Shown: positions 8,462 to 17,179, counted from the first letter of the stretch. The stretch is DNA of 64,000 nucleotides from Arthrobacter sp. CDRTa11 (GCF_026427775.1 NZ_CP044532.1:1054001-1118000), one strand, 5' to 3'. A program made the numbers and translations. The notes: a model not told the origin generated them from the letters alone.

Positions 8462-9712
8462 CACGGTGCCGAAGGCCAGGCCCAGCACGTAGGTCACAGC
8501 GGCCGCGCCAAGGCCTATGGCCAGCTGCCGCAATCCGCGGGTCAGGGGTGAGGTGCCGGAAAGGAGGCCCACAATTCCGCCGGTCACCAGCAGTGCCATA
8601 CCCACCAGCACAGCAGCCACGACAAGGGCAGCCACTCCGGTCAGCCCGACGAGGAACGGCAGGATGGGAACGATCGCGCCGGATGCGAAGAAGCAGAAGC
8701 TGGAGAGGGCGGCTCCCCAGGCCGTGCCCACGGCTTCGTGCCGGTCGGTCGTGTCCGGCAGTTCGGGCTGGAGGGACAGGCTGGGATCGCAGTCGCAGGC
8801 GAGCAGCCCCATGCGCTCGGCGACCCGGTGCTCCGCTGCCTCATGGGACATTCCGCGGGCCAGGTACACCAGCAGGAGTTCGTTGTGTTCGATATCCAGC
8901 TTGGGGGCCGCTGCCAGGGTGATCTGGGTGGGGCGCGTGGCTGCCAGGAGTTCGCGCTGGGACCGGACGGAGACGAATTCGCCGGCTCCCATGGACAGCG
9001 CGCCGGCCAGCAGGCCCGCCACGCCGCTCAGCAGCACCACACTGCTGGCGACACCGGATGCTGCCATGCCCATGACCAGGGACAGGTTGCTGACGAGGCC
9101 GTCATTGGCGCCGAAGACCGCCGCGCGGAACGTGCCGGCCAGCCGGTTGCGGCCACGCGTTGCCAGGCCCCGCACCACTTCCTCGTGGATCTGCTCATCC
9201 GCTGCCATGGCTGGAGTGGCGGAGGGGTCGTTGGCATAGGGGGAGCGGCCTTCGGCGCGCTGGGCGAGGGCCAGGACGAAGACTGAGCCAAAGTGGCGCG
9301 CCAGGAATCCGAGGAGCTGGCTGCGCAGCGACGCCGGACGCGACTTGCCCGCGTGTTGGCCCAAAAGCCGCAGCCAGTGGGCTTCATGCCGTCCCTCAGC
9401 CTCAGCCAGGGCCAGCAGGATGTCCCGCTCTTCGCCCTGCCTGTTCTGCGCCAGGTCCCGGTACACTGCTGCTTCGGCCCGTTCATCTGCCAAGTACTGG
9501 CGCCACCGCCGGATGTCGGAAGGGGTGGGCTGGCGTGCAGGGATGGTTTCCGCGGGGACGCCGGTTCCAGGCTTCTGGTCTTGGTTTCCCCCTGCTGCGG
9601 GACCCGGTGTGGGGACTTCCGGCTGATGCTCCGCGGCGGGGTTCTCTTGGTTGGATTTGGCGTGCTGAAACACAAAGGCTCCTGGACTTGATGGGGCATG
9701 GATCGGCCCCAT
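8453..9712 (-). CDS. VIT1/CCC1-family iron/manganese transporter with N-terminal ferritin-like domain
   Basis: 419 residues. After a low-complexity N-terminus, residues of about 68-150 form a ferritin-like (erythrin) helical domain with metal-binding Glu/His candidates in DERAEAAVYRDLA and LAEAEGRHEAHWL. The C-terminal VIT1 domain contains AAVFGANDGLVSNLSLVMG (about residue 200) and five hydrophobic segments; the cytosolic linker is Glu/Ala-rich. This is the architecture of MbfA-type proteins, which export iron or manganese and guard against peroxide and metal stress. The ATG at 9712 is the first possible start, but the disordered N-terminus makes the exact start uncertain. Confidence 0.88.
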   Translation of the reverse strand: MGPIHAPSSPGAFVFQHAKSNQENPAAEHQPEVPTPGPAAGGNQDQKPGTGVPAETIPARQPTPSDIRRWRQYLADERAEAAVYRDLAQNRQGEERDILLALAEAEGRHEAHWLRLLGQHAGKSRPASLRSQLLGFLARHFGSVFVLALAQRAEGRSPYANDPSATPAMAADEQIHEEVVRGLATRGRNRLAGTFRAAVFGANDGLVSNLSLVMGMAASGVASSVVLLSGVAGLLAGALSMGAGEFVSVRSQRELLAATRPTQITLAAAPKLDIEHNELLLVYLARGMSHEAAEHRVAERMGLLACDCDPSLSLQPELPDTTDRHEAVGTAWGAALSSFCFFASGAIVPILPFLVGLTGVAALVVAAVLVGMALLVTGGIVGLLSGTSPLTRGLRQLAIGLGAAAVTYVLGLAFGTVVG

Positions 9713-9830
9713 TGCTAAGCAAGCTTACCGCGGAAATTCGGCGATTTTTGGCTGGCATTCCTCACTCCAGCGTTTCGGGTTCCCTCAATTTCGGCCGTGC
9801 TGGCGCGGGCCGTGCACCCCGTCCGCACTC

Positions 9831-9859
9831 TTGACCCCGGCTGTCCCCGGTGCTGTGAT
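9831..9859 (+). promoter_or_regulatory. Candidate sigma-70-type promoter of the small acidic protein gene
   Basis: TTGACC (9831-9836), a 17-base spacer and TGTGAT (9854-9859), about 60 bases before the start codon. Confidence 0.5.
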
Positions 9860-9925
9860 GAAAGTGTGGCGCCCACCAGCGCACAACCGTAAGAGCACGT
9901 CAGGCGAACAAACGGAGGTTCAATC

Positions 9926-10168
9926 ATGAACACCACCGGACAGCACCCGGACATGCCGCACCTCGATGCTGTGGAATCCGATCCCGCTTATGACTACGCC
10001 GAGGATGCACCGGTTGTTGATGACGACTGGGACGCAGAGGACGAGTTTCTGGATGCCGAAGAAGCGGTTGTTCCGCCACCTCCGGCAGTCGTCGACGCCG
10101 AAGAGCGGGTCGTCCCCCTGGATCCGGATGAGTACCGCGAGACGGGCGAGATTGACGACCTTGAATAA
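9926..10168 (+). CDS. Small highly acidic protein of unknown function
   Basis: 80 residues with a good GGAGG site 8 bases before the ATG and its own terminator. More than a third of residues are Asp or Glu (DDDWDAEDEFLDAEEA); there are few basic residues, no Cys and no membrane segment. It is probably intrinsically disordered. I do not recognise a family. Its own promoter, ribosome site and terminator support that it is a real gene. Confidence 0.75.
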   Translation: MNTTGQHPDMPHLDAVESDPAYDYAEDAPVVDDDWDAEDEFLDAEEAVVPPPPAVVDAEERVVPLDPDEYRETGEIDDLE

Positions 10169-10172
10169 GGGC

Positions 10173-10228
10173 TGACGACGACGGCGCCCGGTTTCGCTGG
10201 GAAGCGAAACCCGGGCGCCGCCGTCGTT
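10173..10228. terminator. Strong hairpin terminator after the small acidic protein gene
   Basis: Long stem built on CGGCGCCCGG(T)TTCGC and its complement GCGAAACCCGGGCGCCG, extended by ACGACG/CGTCGT. It lies between convergent genes and could serve both. Confidence 0.8.
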
Positions 10229-10251
10229 CTAAGAAACAGCCTTCCCTACGG

Positions 10252-11775
10252 TCAGGGCGCCGTGACGGGGACCGGCACTTCCTCGTTGTCCTGGCCAGCC
10301 ACCCGGCGTCGCCAGTTCCGCATCACCAAAGCATCCGTGGGCCTGGTGAACAGGGACACGGCAATGTAGACAACTGCCGAGGCGATCAGACCGAAGTAGA
10401 TGGGTTCATTGGCGAAGACGCCGTCCAGCGGGGCCTTGGCGTTGATTTCCAGGACAATCATGGTTCCCAGCGTCACCACGGAACCGACTGCCATGGACGC
10501 GGCTGCAGCCAGGCCGGTGCCGCGCTTCCACACCAGGCCGCCGAGGATGGCCACCAGCAGGCCGCCCACCAGGATGTCGTACGCGATGGTCAGGGCTGCC
10601 ACCACGTCCTTGGTAATGATGGCGATCACGATGGCCACGATGCCAAGCGCCAGGACCCACAGGCGGTTGGCCTTGACGTCGTGCTCGGGGTTCTCCGTGT
10701 CTTCGGTATTGATCTCCTTGCCGAACCAGCTGGCAACAAAGGGCAGGACGTCGGCCCGGGCCACCGTTGCGGCAGCGATGAGGGCACCGGACGCGGTGGA
10801 CATCATGGCTGCCACGGCGGCGGCAAGCACCAGTCCGCCAATCCCGATGGGCAGCAGGTTCTGCGCCACTTCGGCGTAGACCACGTCCTTGCCTTCGGCG
10901 GCAACGTCAATGTTCGGCAGGGCCACCTTGGCACCCAGGCCGATGAGGGCACCTGCCACGCCGTAGAGGATGCAGTAAACACCGGCGGTGGCGCCACCCC
11001 AGCGAGCCACCTTGGGGGTCTTTGCGGTGAAGACGCGCTGCCAGATGTCCTGGCCGATCAGCAGGCCCAAGGTGTACACCACGAAGTACGTGATGATGGT
11101 CTGGACGCCGATGCCGTCCATCTGGAAAAAGCTTTCATCAACCCGGCTGCGGATGCCGTCCAGGCCGCCGGCCGCGTTGAGGGTGAACGGGAGCATCAGC
11201 AGGAAGATGCCTACGGTCTTGATGACAAACTGCACCTGGTCCGCCAAGGTAATGGACCACATGCCGCCGATGGTGGAGTACACCAGGACGATGGCGCCGC
11301 CGATGGCGATGGCAAGGGCGCGGTCCCAGCCGAACAGCACCACGAAGATGGTGGCGTAAGCGCCGGTGGAGGTGGCGCAGAGCATCAGGGTGTAGGCCAG
11401 CATGACGATGCCGGAGGTCTGGGTGGCCTTGCTGCCGTAGCGCAGTGTCAGCATCTGGGAGACCGTGTAGATCTTGAGCTTTTGAATGGTGCCGGCAAAA
11501 AGCAGGCTCAGGAGCAGGACGCCGGCGCCAATGGCCACCACCAGCCACATCCCGGAGATGCCGAACTTGTAGCCGAGTCCTACCCCGCCCACGGTTGAGG
11601 CGCCGCCGAGGACGACGGCGGCCATGGTGCCCGTGTAGAGGAACGGACCCAGGCGGCGGCCGGCCACCAGGAAATCACTGTTGTTTTTGGTGCGGGACTT
11701 GCCCCACCAGCCAAAGGCCAGCATGGCAATGAGGTACACCACCACAATGGCGATGTTGACGAAGTTAGCGTCCAT
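10252..11775 (-). CDS. Sodium:solute symporter (SSS family)
   Basis: 507 residues from ATG 11775 with AAGGAG upstream. About 13 hydrophobic segments; FLVAGRRLGPFLYTGTMAA near residue 35 and ALAIAIGGAIVLVYSTIGG near 150 are typical of SSS (SLC5-type) transporters. The family imports amino acids, sugars, urea or other small organics with Na+. The divergent XRE-cupin regulator and the nearby agmatinase and TPP enzyme suggest an amine or guanidino substrate (inference). A candidate promoter and operator lie at 11911-11958. The longer open frame to 12657 overlaps the regulator on the other strand and is not coding. Confidence 0.92.
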   Translation of the reverse strand: MDANFVNIAIVVVYLIAMLAFGWWGKSRTKNNSDFLVAGRRLGPFLYTGTMAAVVLGGASTVGGVGLGYKFGISGMWLVVAIGAGVLLLSLLFAGTIQKLKIYTVSQMLTLRYGSKATQTSGIVMLAYTLMLCATSTGAYATIFVVLFGWDRALAIAIGGAIVLVYSTIGGMWSITLADQVQFVIKTVGIFLLMLPFTLNAAGGLDGIRSRVDESFFQMDGIGVQTIITYFVVYTLGLLIGQDIWQRVFTAKTPKVARWGGATAGVYCILYGVAGALIGLGAKVALPNIDVAAEGKDVVYAEVAQNLLPIGIGGLVLAAAVAAMMSTASGALIAAATVARADVLPFVASWFGKEINTEDTENPEHDVKANRLWVLALGIVAIVIAIITKDVVAALTIAYDILVGGLLVAILGGLVWKRGTGLAAAASMAVGSVVTLGTMIVLEINAKAPLDGVFANEPIYFGLIASAVVYIAVSLFTRPTDALVMRNWRRRVAGQDNEEVPVPVTAP

Positions 11776-11910
11776 TTTGAGGCTCCTTGGAGCTGAGGGG
11801 CAGCATTTGCTGGAATCCGGAGGTGCTGTTGGGGGCCGGTTTTCCGCTGCGCTGAGGGGCTGGGGGTGTGAGGAAATTCCTCTGTGTCGCCTGACGCATA
11901 TTGCCTCAGA

Positions 11911-11926
11911 GACAACATCTGTTGTC
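11911..11926. promoter_or_regulatory. Candidate operator (GACAACATCTGTTGTC) in the symporter/XRE intergenic region
   Basis: Perfect 7-bp inverted repeat GACAACA-TC-TGTTGTC, extended by imperfect CTCAG/CTGAG flanks. It sits at the predicted transcription start of the symporter gene, a good place for repression by the divergently encoded XRE-cupin protein. Confidence 0.65.
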
Positions 11927-11928
11927 TG

Positions 11929-11958
11929 AGAGTATGCTGTGACAAGGGTAACAGTCAA
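11929..11958 (-). promoter_or_regulatory. Candidate promoter of the symporter gene
   Basis: On the minus strand, TTGACT (11958-11953), an 18-base spacer and TACTCT (11934-11929), immediately followed by the GACAACA inverted repeat. Confidence 0.5.
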
Positions 11959-12069
11959 GACTGGGAACCACTTTTTCGGGGACAGCGTTCTGGCCGCGTC
12001 ACATGGGTAGATGGCCATTAGGATTGCTCCAGAGATTGGGCCGGACTGCCGGCCATGAAAGGTCCGCAC

Positions 12070-12645
12070 ATGAAGGCACTGCCAGTTGAGCCAAGCAACG
12101 TTCCCGTTGCCATCGGTTCCCGTATCCGTGCCGCGCGGCAGTCCCAGCGGCTGACCATTGAGCAGGTTGCCGATGCCACCGGCCTGACCAAGGGGTTCCT
12201 GAGCCGGGTGGAACGGGACCTGACCTCGCCGTCCGTTGCCTCCCTGGTCACGCTGTGCCAGGTGCTCTCCATTTCCATTGGGGACCTTTTTGCCGCCCCG
12301 GAAACGCACCTCACCAAGAGGAATGACGGGCCTCGGATCTCCCTGGGCGGCCATGGGATTGTGGAACGGCTCCTGACGGCACGCTCGGAACGCCGGATCC
12401 AGATCATCCAGGCCGTGATTGAGCCGCATGGCCGTGGCGAGACGGAGTTGTACGCGGTGGACTGCGATGTTGATGTGCTGCACGTGATCAAGGGCAGCAT
12501 CCGGCTGATCCTCACCAACGAGGAATATGAGCTCAACACCGGCGATACCGTCACGTTCCCCGGCCGTGAACCCCACACCTGGGTCAACCCCACGGACAAG
12601 CCCGTAGAGGTGCTCTGGGTCCTGGTTCCGGCGGCCAGCCGCTAG
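12070..12645 (+). CDS. XRE-family regulator with C-terminal cupin domain
   Basis: About 191 residues from ATG 12070, which has GAAAGG 7 bases upstream; ATG 12055 is possible but lacks a ribosome site. The N-terminal helix-turn-helix covers about residues 13-70 (IGSRIRAARQSQRLTIEQVA, then GLTKGFLSRVERDLTSPSV). The C-terminal cupin (about 110-190) has LHVIKGSIRL and GDTVTFPGREPHTWVNP and probably binds a small ligand. Such SutR/PuuR-like regulators control amino-acid, polyamine or amine uptake genes next to them. It is divergent from the symporter and points towards the agmatinase and TPP genes. Confidence 0.9.
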   Translation: MKALPVEPSNVPVAIGSRIRAARQSQRLTIEQVADATGLTKGFLSRVERDLTSPSVASLVTLCQVLSISIGDLFAAPETHLTKRNDGPRISLGGHGIVERLLTARSERRIQIIQAVIEPHGRGETELYAVDCDVDVLHVIKGSIRLILTNEEYELNTGDTVTFPGREPHTWVNPTDKPVEVLWVLVPAASR

Positions 12646-12724
12646 ACCCACTTCCATCCGCGCTCCTCCTGAACATTTCTGGATGAATTACTCCAGGCGA
12701 TGTAATAAATGGGCCTTGAGCGGA

Positions 12725-12777
12725 CATTAACAGGGTGACAGGGCAAAGGGCCCTGCCTTTCATGGGACCTGTTAATG
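12725..12777 (+). promoter_or_regulatory. Nested inverted repeats (leader hairpin) upstream of the lipoprotein gene
   Basis: CATTAACAGG (12725-12734) pairs perfectly with CCTGTTAATG (12768-12777), enclosing CAGGGC...GCCCTG. It ends just before the GGGGA ribosome site. A palindrome CTGGA-N8-TCCAG (12679-12696) and a TAATAA box (12703-12708) lie upstream. Confidence 0.55.
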
Positions 12778-12791
12778 AAATGGGGAAAATA

Positions 12792-13508
12792 ATGCACTCT
12801 GCACAATGCAGGAAAGCCGCAGCCGTGGCCGTCCTCGCGCTTGCTTTCACCGCTGCCACCGCCGCCTGCGCGCCCGCCACGTCAAGCCCGACGTCGGACC
12901 AGGCCTCCGGTTCGACGCTCGCCTTGACGTCAGTTGCCCAGGACGAAAAGGCCCGGGATGAGGCAAAGGTGCCGGCCGCCGCCCTAAAGACCTTTACTTT
13001 TCCTGACGGGCACATCTCCTTCGCGTACCCGGCTCATTGGTCCATCCGTACCCAGCCCGGGCCAATAGTCCAGGATCCAACCCTGCCCGGGGAGCCAGGA
13101 GAGTGCGTCGAGGCCATCCTGAGCGACCATCGTGGCAAAGACGTGGCATTTATGGTCAGCGGATTCTACGGCGATGGCACCTCCGGCCCCGTGGACCGTA
13201 CCGTGTTTGATTCTGCGCCCGTTCCCGGGCTGGCTGGCTTCGAGGGTGAGCCAACCTTCGGTTTTTTCCGCGACAGTTTCCTTGACGTAAACGACCACTT
13301 CTACATGGATGTCCGCCCCAGCGCCCAGCTTGCCTCCGGAAGCACCAGCGGCGGGACTAGCCAGGTAGCCCTGCCCAACGGGGCGGCGATCTTCCGGATA
13401 TATATGGATTCACCCGGCTTCCCGTCCGCGGACGCTGCCAGCGCCTGGATGGATACCCAGGAATACGCGCAGCTCAAGGCGCTTCTGATGAGCGTTTCCT
13501 ACAGCTGA
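12792..13508 (+). CDS. Predicted lipoprotein of unknown function
   Basis: 238 residues from ATG 12792, with GGGGA upstream. The signal peptide (AAAVAVLALAFTAATAAC) ends in a lipobox-like TAAC, so the mature protein should be lipid-anchored at Cys. After a Ser/Thr-rich linker, a globular domain of about 150 residues begins with TFPDGHISFAYPAHWSIR, a PsbP-like or general stress-type beta fold opening (inference). I cannot assign a function. It lies between the XRE regulator and the ureohydrolase gene on the same strand, but has its own promoter-like elements. Confidence 0.8.
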   Translation: MHSAQCRKAAAVAVLALAFTAATAACAPATSSPTSDQASGSTLALTSVAQDEKARDEAKVPAAALKTFTFPDGHISFAYPAHWSIRTQPGPIVQDPTLPGEPGECVEAILSDHRGKDVAFMVSGFYGDGTSGPVDRTVFDSAPVPGLAGFEGEPTFGFFRDSFLDVNDHFYMDVRPSAQLASGSTSGGTSQVALPNGAAIFRIYMDSPGFPSADAASAWMDTQEYAQLKALLMSVSYS

Positions 13509-13708
13509 ATCGGGGGTCCCGAGGAAAGCTGGTGCTCTCGTGTGGACCCTCCTTGGAGCTCGACGGCTAGCAGTTGCTTCCAGGTAACCGCCGGCCGTCG
13601 GGTGCTTCCATGAGTAAGCTTTATGTAAACAACTGATGCACATAGGACAACCTGGGTGTATGATGGCAGTCACAACCGCTGATCAATCCTCGAAGGAGAG
13701 GCCTCCCT

Positions 13709-14773
13709 TTGGAAGAGCTGCGCATCGAAGCCAACGGCAATCTTGGCCCCATCGATTCATCCCGTATTCCGCGCTACGCCGGCGCCGCCACCTATGCCCG
13801 CCTTCCCCGCCTTGACCAGGTGGCCAAGGCCGACGTCACGGTGGTGGGCGTTCCCTTCGACTCCGGAGTCTCCTACCGCCCGGGCGCACGCTTCGGCTCC
13901 AACCACATCCGCGAAGCCAGCCGCCTGCTGCGCCCCTACAACCCGGCCTGGGACGTCAGCCCCTTCGAAAACATCCAGGTGGCAGATGCCGGTGACATGG
14001 CGGTCAACCCGTTCAATATCAACGAGGCCATCGAAACCGTGCAGCAGAATGCACTGGACCTGACCTCTGGCGGGAGCAAGCTGGTGACCCTCGGCGGTGA
14101 CCACACCATCGCACTGCCGCTGCTGCGCGCCGCGGCTGAACGTGCCGGCGGCCCCCTTGCCATGCTTCACTTTGACGCGCACCTGGACACGTGGGACACC
14201 TACTTCGGCGCCGAGTACACGCACGGGACGCCCTTCCGCCGGGCCGTGGAGGAGGGCATCCTGGACACGGAAGCCATCAGCCACATTGGCACCCGGGGCC
14301 CGCTGTACGGCAAAAAGGACCTCGACGACGACCACCGGTTCGGGTTCGGCATCGTCACGTCCGCGGACGTCTACTACCAGGGCGTCCTGGAAACCGTGGC
14401 CAAGGTCCGGGACCGGATCGGCAGCCGCCCGCTCTACATTTCCGTGGACATTGATGTCCTGGACCCTGCGCATGCCCCGGGTACGGGTACGCCCGAGGCC
14501 GGTGGCATGACCAGTCGCGAACTGCTGGAAATTATCCGGGGCTTCCGAGGCATGAACCTGGTAGGCGCTGACATCGTAGAGGTTGCCCCGGCGTACGACC
14601 ACGCCGAGATCACCGGCGTCGCCGCCAGCCATGTCGCTTTCGAACTGGTGACCCTGATGGCAGACAACGCCGTTGCCGGGGACCGTTTCGGGGCAGCCAA
14701 TGGTTACGCGGCGCAGGCGCTTGGCCAGGAAACCCGCCAGCCGGCCGGGTTCGCGGCAGCCGGCAAGGAGTAG
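13709..14773 (+). CDS. speB: Agmatinase-family ureohydrolase (agmatinase or guanidinobutyrase)
   Basis: 354 residues from a TTG start, with AAGGAG upstream; no ATG is available nearby. The binuclear Mn ligands of the arginase/agmatinase fold are all present: GGDHT (about residue 130), DAHLDTWD (about 154) and [19 protein letters not shown] (about 246). The family hydrolyses guanidino compounds to urea plus an amine. Coupling to the TPP enzyme and proximity to an SSS symporter and XRE-cupin regulator suggest a guanidino or polyamine catabolic module. Agmatine versus 4-guanidinobutyrate cannot be separated by eye. A TATGAT box (13659-13664) and a GACAAC half-site (13646-13651) precede it. Confidence 0.88.
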   Translation: MEELRIEANGNLGPIDSSRIPRYAGAATYARLPRLDQVAKADVTVVGVPFDSGVSYRPGARFGSNHIREASRLLRPYNPAWDVSPFENIQVADAGDMAVNPFNINEAIETVQQNALDLTSGGSKLVTLGGDHTIALPLLRAAAERAGGPLAMLHFDAHLDTWDTYFGAEYTHGTPFRRAVEEGILDTEAISHIGTRGPLYGKKDLDDDHRFGFGIVTSADVYYQGVLETVAKVRDRIGSRPLYISVDIDVLDPAHAPGTGTPEAGGMTSRELLEIIRGFRGMNLVGADIVEVAPAYDHAEITGVAASHVAFELVTLMADNAVAGDRFGAANGYAAQALGQETRQPAGFAAAGKE

Positions 14774-14777
14774 TCCC

Positions 14778-16514
14778 ATGATCGATGACGGCGCCGGAAC
14801 GGCCGCAGCCGGAGCAGGGGATAAGGCCCGAGCAGCGGACAACAAGGGAACCGGTGAGCGCAACGGCGGGGACCTCGTCGTCGAGACCCTCGAGGCATTG
14901 GGCGCCAAAACGGTCTTTGGCATTCCCGGCCAGCACGCCTTGGGCCTGTTTGATGCAATGGGCCGCGGCAACCTGCACTTTGTCTCCTCCCGGGTGGAAA
15001 ACAACTCGGCTTTTGCCGCCGATGGCTATTCGCGCGCCACCGGCGAAGTGGGGGTGCTGTTCCTGTCCACCGGGCCGGGTGCGCTGACGTCGCTGGCCGG
15101 ACTGCAGGAGGCCTACGCAACGGGTGTGCCCATGGTTGTTGTGGCCAGCCAGATTCCCTTGGAAGGCCTGGGTGCCCGGCGCAAGGGCATGCTCCACCAG
15201 TTGGATGACCAAAAGGCCTCGGCGGCGAACGTCACCAAGAGCCAGCGCCTGATCCAGCACGCCTCCGGCATTCCGTCCGCCATCCAGGACGCCTGGACCG
15301 AAGCCATCTCGTCCCCGCAGGGCCCGGTCTGGCTGGAAATCCCGCAGAACGTCCTGCTGGACCCCATCATGGTTCCGCCGGTGGAGGACGCGCTCGCCGA
15401 GGCGGCGGACAACCCGCCGCGCGTCGAGCTGGTCCGTGAAGCAGTGAAATGGCTGTCGACGGCGGAACGCCCGGCCATCATTGCCGGCGGCGGCACGCGC
15501 CGGGGCCGGGCCGAGAAATCCCTGCTGTCCATCGCAGAGAAGCTTCGGGCTCCCGTGATCTGTACTCCCGGCGGCAACGGCGCGTTTCCCTGGAACCACG
15601 AACTGTCCCTGCAGTCCTGGATTGAGGACCGCTACATGACCGACGTCCTTGAGGATGCAGACGTCGTGGTTGTGATCGGTTCCTCCCTGGGTGAAGTGAC
15701 GTCCAACTACTTCACTTTCGAGCCGCGCGGCCGGATCATCCAGATCGACGCCGAACCGCGCGTGCTGGAGTCCAACCGGCCAGGCTTGGGGATCCGCGCC
15801 GACGCCGGCCAGGCGCTCGCAGCCTTGGATGAAGCCCTGGACGCGGCATTGGCGGGTGGCCGGAAAGCTTCGCCCACCTGGCGTGGAGTTTCTCCCGAGG
15901 ATCTCGTCAAGGAATCGCTGGCAAAGGTCAAAGCCCGCCTCGAGTCCCAGGACCTGGCCAAGGAACTGAAGTTCATGGCCGACATCCGCGAGGCCGTCCC
16001 CGCTGACATGCAGACCTTTTGGGACATGACCATTTCCTCCTACTGGGCCTGGAGCTGCTGGGATGCCCGCCAGGGCCAGTTCCATTCCGCCCAGGGCGCG
16101 GGTGGCCTGGGCTTTGGCTATCCGGCGGCCATAGGTGGCGCTGTGGGCCTTGAAACAGTGGGAAAACCGGGACGTGTGCTGGCTGTATCCGGTGACGGCT
16201 CGGCCATGTACTCCATCTCGGAACTCGCTACGGCCAAACAACACAACGTCCCGGTCACCTGGTTGATCGTGGACGACGGCGGCTACGGCATCCTGCGCGA
16301 ATACATGGTGGGTGCCTTCGGCAAAGCCACGGCCACCGAACTCGCACGCCCAGACTTCGTCAAGCTCGCCGAAGCCTTCGGTGTGCCGGCCACCCGGGTT
16401 GCCCCGGAAGATGTGGGGGACGCGCTGAAGGCGGGCTTCGCCGCGGACGGACCCAACGTGGTCGTCGTCGAAACCCTGCTCAAGATGTTCGCCCCCACCC
16501 ACGCCGAAGACTGA
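14778..16514 (+). CDS. Thiamine-pyrophosphate-binding protein (acetolactate synthase-like)
   Basis: 578 residues from ATG 14778; AAGGAG overlaps the preceding gene's end. Three domains of the ALS/POX/benzoylformate decarboxylase family are visible: N-terminal PYR domain with the activating Glu in RVENNSAFAADGYSRATG (about residue 74), central domain with IAGGGTRRGRAEK, and C-terminal PP domain with the Mg-TPP motif GDGSAMYSISELATAKQ (about residue 473). The usual Asn-Asn ending of this motif is replaced by VDDGGYG. The reaction is unknown; a decarboxylase or lyase acting on the product of the adjacent ureohydrolase pathway is an inference. Confidence 0.85.
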   Translation: MIDDGAGTAAAGAGDKARAADNKGTGERNGGDLVVETLEALGAKTVFGIPGQHALGLFDAMGRGNLHFVSSRVENNSAFAADGYSRATGEVGVLFLSTGPGALTSLAGLQEAYATGVPMVVVASQIPLEGLGARRKGMLHQLDDQKASAANVTKSQRLIQHASGIPSAIQDAWTEAISSPQGPVWLEIPQNVLLDPIMVPPVEDALAEAADNPPRVELVREAVKWLSTAERPAIIAGGGTRRGRAEKSLLSIAEKLRAPVICTPGGNGAFPWNHELSLQSWIEDRYMTDVLEDADVVVVIGSSLGEVTSNYFTFEPRGRIIQIDAEPRVLESNRPGLGIRADAGQALAALDEALDAALAGGRKASPTWRGVSPEDLVKESLAKVKARLESQDLAKELKFMADIREAVPADMQTFWDMTISSYWAWSCWDARQGQFHSAQGAGGLGFGYPAAIGGAVGLETVGKPGRVLAVSGDGSAMYSISELATAKQHNVPVTWLIVDDGGYGILREYMVGAFGKATATELARPDFVKLAEAFGVPATRVAPEDVGDALKAGFAADGPNVVVVETLLKMFAPTHAED

Positions 16515-16531
16515 GCTCCCGCTTCCCATTA

Positions 16532-16595
16532 GCGCGAACGAACACTTGAGGCCCCATTTCCGCGAGGATTTGGGGCCTCAAGTGTCCGTTCGCGC
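16532..16595. repeat. Long palindromic element A (GCGCGAACG...TGAGGCCC family)
   Basis: Arms 16532-16556 and 16571-16595 pair at 24 of 25 positions around a 14-base loop. It may terminate the TPP gene. A related element lies at 18892-18947. Confidence 0.88.
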
Positions 16596-16633
16596 TTGTG
16601 TTTAAGGCGCCTTCCACCAGGTTAGTTTCCTAA

Positions 16634-16666
16634 AGCAACCTTTTGCTATATAGTTGCCTTAGGCAA
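16634..16666. promoter_or_regulatory. Two candidate MarR operator sites
   Basis: AGCAA-N4-TTGCT (16634-16647) and TTGCC-TTA-GGCAA (16654-16666) are perfect inverted repeats about 20 bp centre to centre, two helical turns. A TATAGT box (16649-16654) lies between them. Confidence 0.65.
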
Positions 16667-16689
16667 ATAAGCAAGGAGCGTCCAGGGCT

Positions 16690-17169
16690 ATGGCAGTTGA
16701 GCCGAATACCGCGGCAGACCTCGTCTACCAGATCTTTGACTTACAGCGGGCAGTTCGATGCGTCTCGGCAGCCAACCTCCGCGGCCAGGAAACGGGGGTT
16801 GCGCTGCAGGGCGTTCTCAGGTTCGTGGGGGAGGGGGAGACCCGCGCCACGCGGCTCGCTGAGCGGCTGGGTGTCAGTGCACCGGTCCTCAGCCGCCATA
16901 TCGCGGAGCTGGAGGAACAGGGGTACGTCCTCCGCCGTCAGGATCCCGACGACGGCCGTGCCCAGCTGGTGGCGCTGACCTCCAAGGGCGCGGACAAGCT
17001 GCGCCACATCGAGGAGCAGCGTACGTCGGCCCTGCAGGACTATCTCCGGGAATGGAGCCAGGAGGATGCCGAGGAAGCAGCAAAAACCCTGGGGAAACTC
17101 ACCGATTCCCTTAAATCTTCAGCCCGGGCAAAGGCGGCCGGACGCACGTCAGTTACCCGCACGTCTTAG
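16690..17169 (+). CDS. MarR-family transcriptional regulator
   Basis: 159 residues. The winged helix contains RATRLAERLGVSAPVLSRHIAELEEQGYVLR, then DPDDGRAQLVALTSKG, the family's wing signature. C-terminal helices complete the dimer domain. It is 10 bases upstream of a DHA2-type efflux pump and is probably its ligand-responsive repressor, also controlling itself through the paired inverted repeats just upstream. Confidence 0.92.
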   Translation: MAVEPNTAADLVYQIFDLQRAVRCVSAANLRGQETGVALQGVLRFVGEGETRATRLAERLGVSAPVLSRHIAELEEQGYVLRRQDPDDGRAQLVALTSKGADKLRHIEEQRTSALQDYLREWSQEDAEEAAKTLGKLTDSLKSSARAKAAGRTSVTRTS

Positions 17170-17179
17170 GAGTATCCAG

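Noticed and set aside
11776..12657. Extension of the symporter frame to 12657
   Set aside because: It overlaps the XRE-cupin gene on the other strand, and the symporter has a good ATG and ribosome site at 11775.
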